Shown: one piece after another, positions 4,189-5,198 of the stretch
Layout of the letters: every line of letters starts with the position of its first letter
Numbering within the stretch: position 1 is the stretch's first letter
Origin: Pseudomonadota bacterium
Lineage (GTDB): Bacteria; Pseudomonadota; Gammaproteobacteria; Acidithiobacillales; Acidithiobacillaceae
Assembly (NCBI GenBank): GCA_021839095.1
Contig: JAKCBU010000118.1
Coordinates: forward strand, 1 to 5,198
Length of the DNA stretch: 5,198 nt
Direction of reading: 5' to 3'
Made by a program: the position numbers and the translations under genes
The notes under the pieces: generated by a model
The model's database searches: none
Told to the model about the DNA's origin: nothing
Seen by the model: the letters and a program-made list of their open reading frames with translations, nothing else

Positions 4189-5198
4189 TCATGAGAATGA
4201 TTTGCCAGGATCAGGGGCTGTCCGCCCAAATTTTTCGTGAAGATGATGCAGGAGGGCATTGGGCCCCTCATAGCCTTCATATTGAGCGACCAGATACCCC
4301 TGCGGATTCAGCAGCAAGACAGCAGGCGGTCCAAAAAGCTGAAATTGATGAAGGAGGTCTGTCGAAGCTTCATTATTGGCCGTAACATCAACCCGAATCA
4401 GGGATAGGGATCGCAACGCTTTCACCACTCGGGGATTATCGTACGTTTCCATATCCATGCGTTGACACTCAACGCACCACCTTGCCCAGAAATCCACCAG
4501 AACGGGGTGGCCTTTATCGCCGGCCAACGCAGCACGCAGTTGTGGGAGGGTGCGAACCAGGGTGAACTGCGGAGTGGTGGATCGTTGCGCGGCAGCTAGG
4601 CCGATGGTCCTTCCGGTGTAAGGGGCGAGAGGTTCCAGCGCCTGGGTACCTCCGCCTAGCGCGCCCAATGCCAAGGCAACACCGTAGACCAGCAGGACCA
4701 TCCCAAGCCCTTGTCGAAAAAGCGCCCAATCGGCCTGCGAAGGTGACGGGCGTACCGTGAGGGCGCCCAAGTATAGGCTAGTAACGATGGCCAGTACTGC
4801 CCACAGCGCGAGGGCTAGCGGTCCAGGCACGATACGCGTCAAAAACCAGATAGCCACTCCGAGTAAGACGACGCCAAATATTGCTTTGACCCCATCCATC
4901 CAGGCTCCGGCCTTGGGTAAAAAATGTCCCGCTGAGGTGCCGATAACGATCAGAGGAACTCCCATACCGACGGCAAGAAGAAAGAGTGCCAGGCCACCCA
5001 GAGAAACATTTCCGGTATGGGCAATAAAAAGGAGCGCGCCCGCCAACGGGGCCGCGACGCAGGGCCCAACAATCAGCGCCGACAAGATCCCCATGACGAA
5101 GACGCCCATGAAATGACCGCCACGGCCGTACTGTGAGAGTCGGGACTGTATGGCCGACGGCATTTGCAGTTCATAGAAACCGAACATGGACAGGGCCA
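4189..5198 (-). CDS. dsbD: Thiol:disulfide interchange protein DsbD, C-terminal part (N-terminus off the right edge)
   Basis: Inner-membrane reductant transporter that passes electrons from cytosolic thioredoxin to periplasmic thiol proteins. About 335 codons are visible and the frame is open through base 5198; ALSMFGFYELQMP at the edge is an internal DsbD motif, so ATG at 5187 is not the start. Counting from that Met: Cys43 in GPCVAAPLAGALL matches the second membrane cysteine (E. coli Cys285), and about five hydrophobic segments follow (near 28-56, 64-85, 100-119, 123-144, 158-178). The periplasmic thioredoxin-like domain begins about residue 205. It has WARWCVECQRMD with Cys238 and Cys241, RVDVTANN as in E. 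coli DsbD, and cis-proline context FGPPAV (Pro288). E. coli has WCVAC, so the Glu between the cysteines is a small variation. The N-terminal domain and first membrane cysteine lie outside. It converges on the regulator operon and is not a classical mer gene. Confidence 0.95.
   Translation of the reverse strand, partial: ALSMFGFYELQMPSAIQSRLSQYGRGGHFMGVFVMGILSALIVGPCVAAPLAGALLFIAHTGNVSLGGLALFLLAVGMGVPLIVIGTSAGHFLPKAGAWMDGVKAIFGVVLLGVAIWFLTRIVPGPLALALWAVLAIVTSLYLGALTVRPSPSQADWALFRQGLGMVLLVYGVALALGALGGGTQALEPLAPYTGRTIGLAAAQRSTTPQFTLVRTLPQLRAALAGDKGHPVLVDFWARWCVECQRMDMETYDNPRVVKALRSLSLIRVDVTANNEASTDLLHQFQLFGPPAVLLLNPQGYLVAQYEGYEGPNALLHHLHEKFGRTAPDPGKSFS

Noticed and set aside
4514..5116. Open frames in other phases or opposite strand within dsbD
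   Set aside because: They overlap a clear DsbD frame with GPC, WCVEC and cis-proline motifs and show no features of their own.
1..5198. Transposon ends or insertion sequence carrying the mer genes
   Set aside because: mer loci are often mobile, but I found no transposase, resolvase, terminal inverted repeats or target duplications inside the window; ends may lie outside.

Overview
The window carries a mercury-resistance (mer) locus from a Gram-negative bacterium, most likely a proteobacterium. Periplasmic MerP, inner-membrane MerT, a DsbD with its periplasmic thioredoxin domain and clear Shine-Dalgarno sites all fit this. An Acidithiobacillus-like or related chemolithotroph is possible, but that is a guess from gene style only. 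I see no transposase, integrase, tRNA, rRNA or CRISPR.

Layout. Positions 1-2338 (minus strand) encode merT, merP and merA in that order of transcription. merA runs off the left edge without its C-terminus. A 121-base structured gap separates merP from merA. Positions 2339-2565 are a divergent control region. It holds a mer promoter with a textbook mer operator (CCGTAC-ATAG-GTACGG) facing merT, and a second promoter facing right whose -35/-10 region contains a different, AT-rich perfect dyad. A third palindrome and a GC-rich repeat patch lie between them. Positions 2566-3950 (plus strand) are a tight three-gene operon: a 73-residue protein that looks like a heavy-metal-associated (HMA) fold without its metal cysteines, an atypical MerR-family regulator, and a 234-residue protein with a COQ4-like HD-H-E motif. 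Positions 3951-4042 are non-coding and dense in hairpins. Positions 4043-5198 (minus strand) hold the C-terminal two-thirds or so of a DsbD-type thiol:disulfide transporter and, just after it, a 44-codon exported ORF that may be the stump of a broken gene.

How it works together. MerP should capture Hg(II) in the periplasm, MerT should carry it across the inner membrane, and MerA should reduce it to Hg(0) with NADPH. Transcription would be switched at the mer operator. The regulator encoded next door lacks the Cys82 equivalent of classical Hg-MerR and instead has a CxxC-x8-CxxC cluster, and its operon is driven from a promoter with an unrelated dyad. It is therefore open whether it senses Hg, another metal or a redox signal, and whether it acts on merTPA at all. 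The right-hand operon, with an unusual MerP and an extended MerT opposite it, is the part most worth following up.
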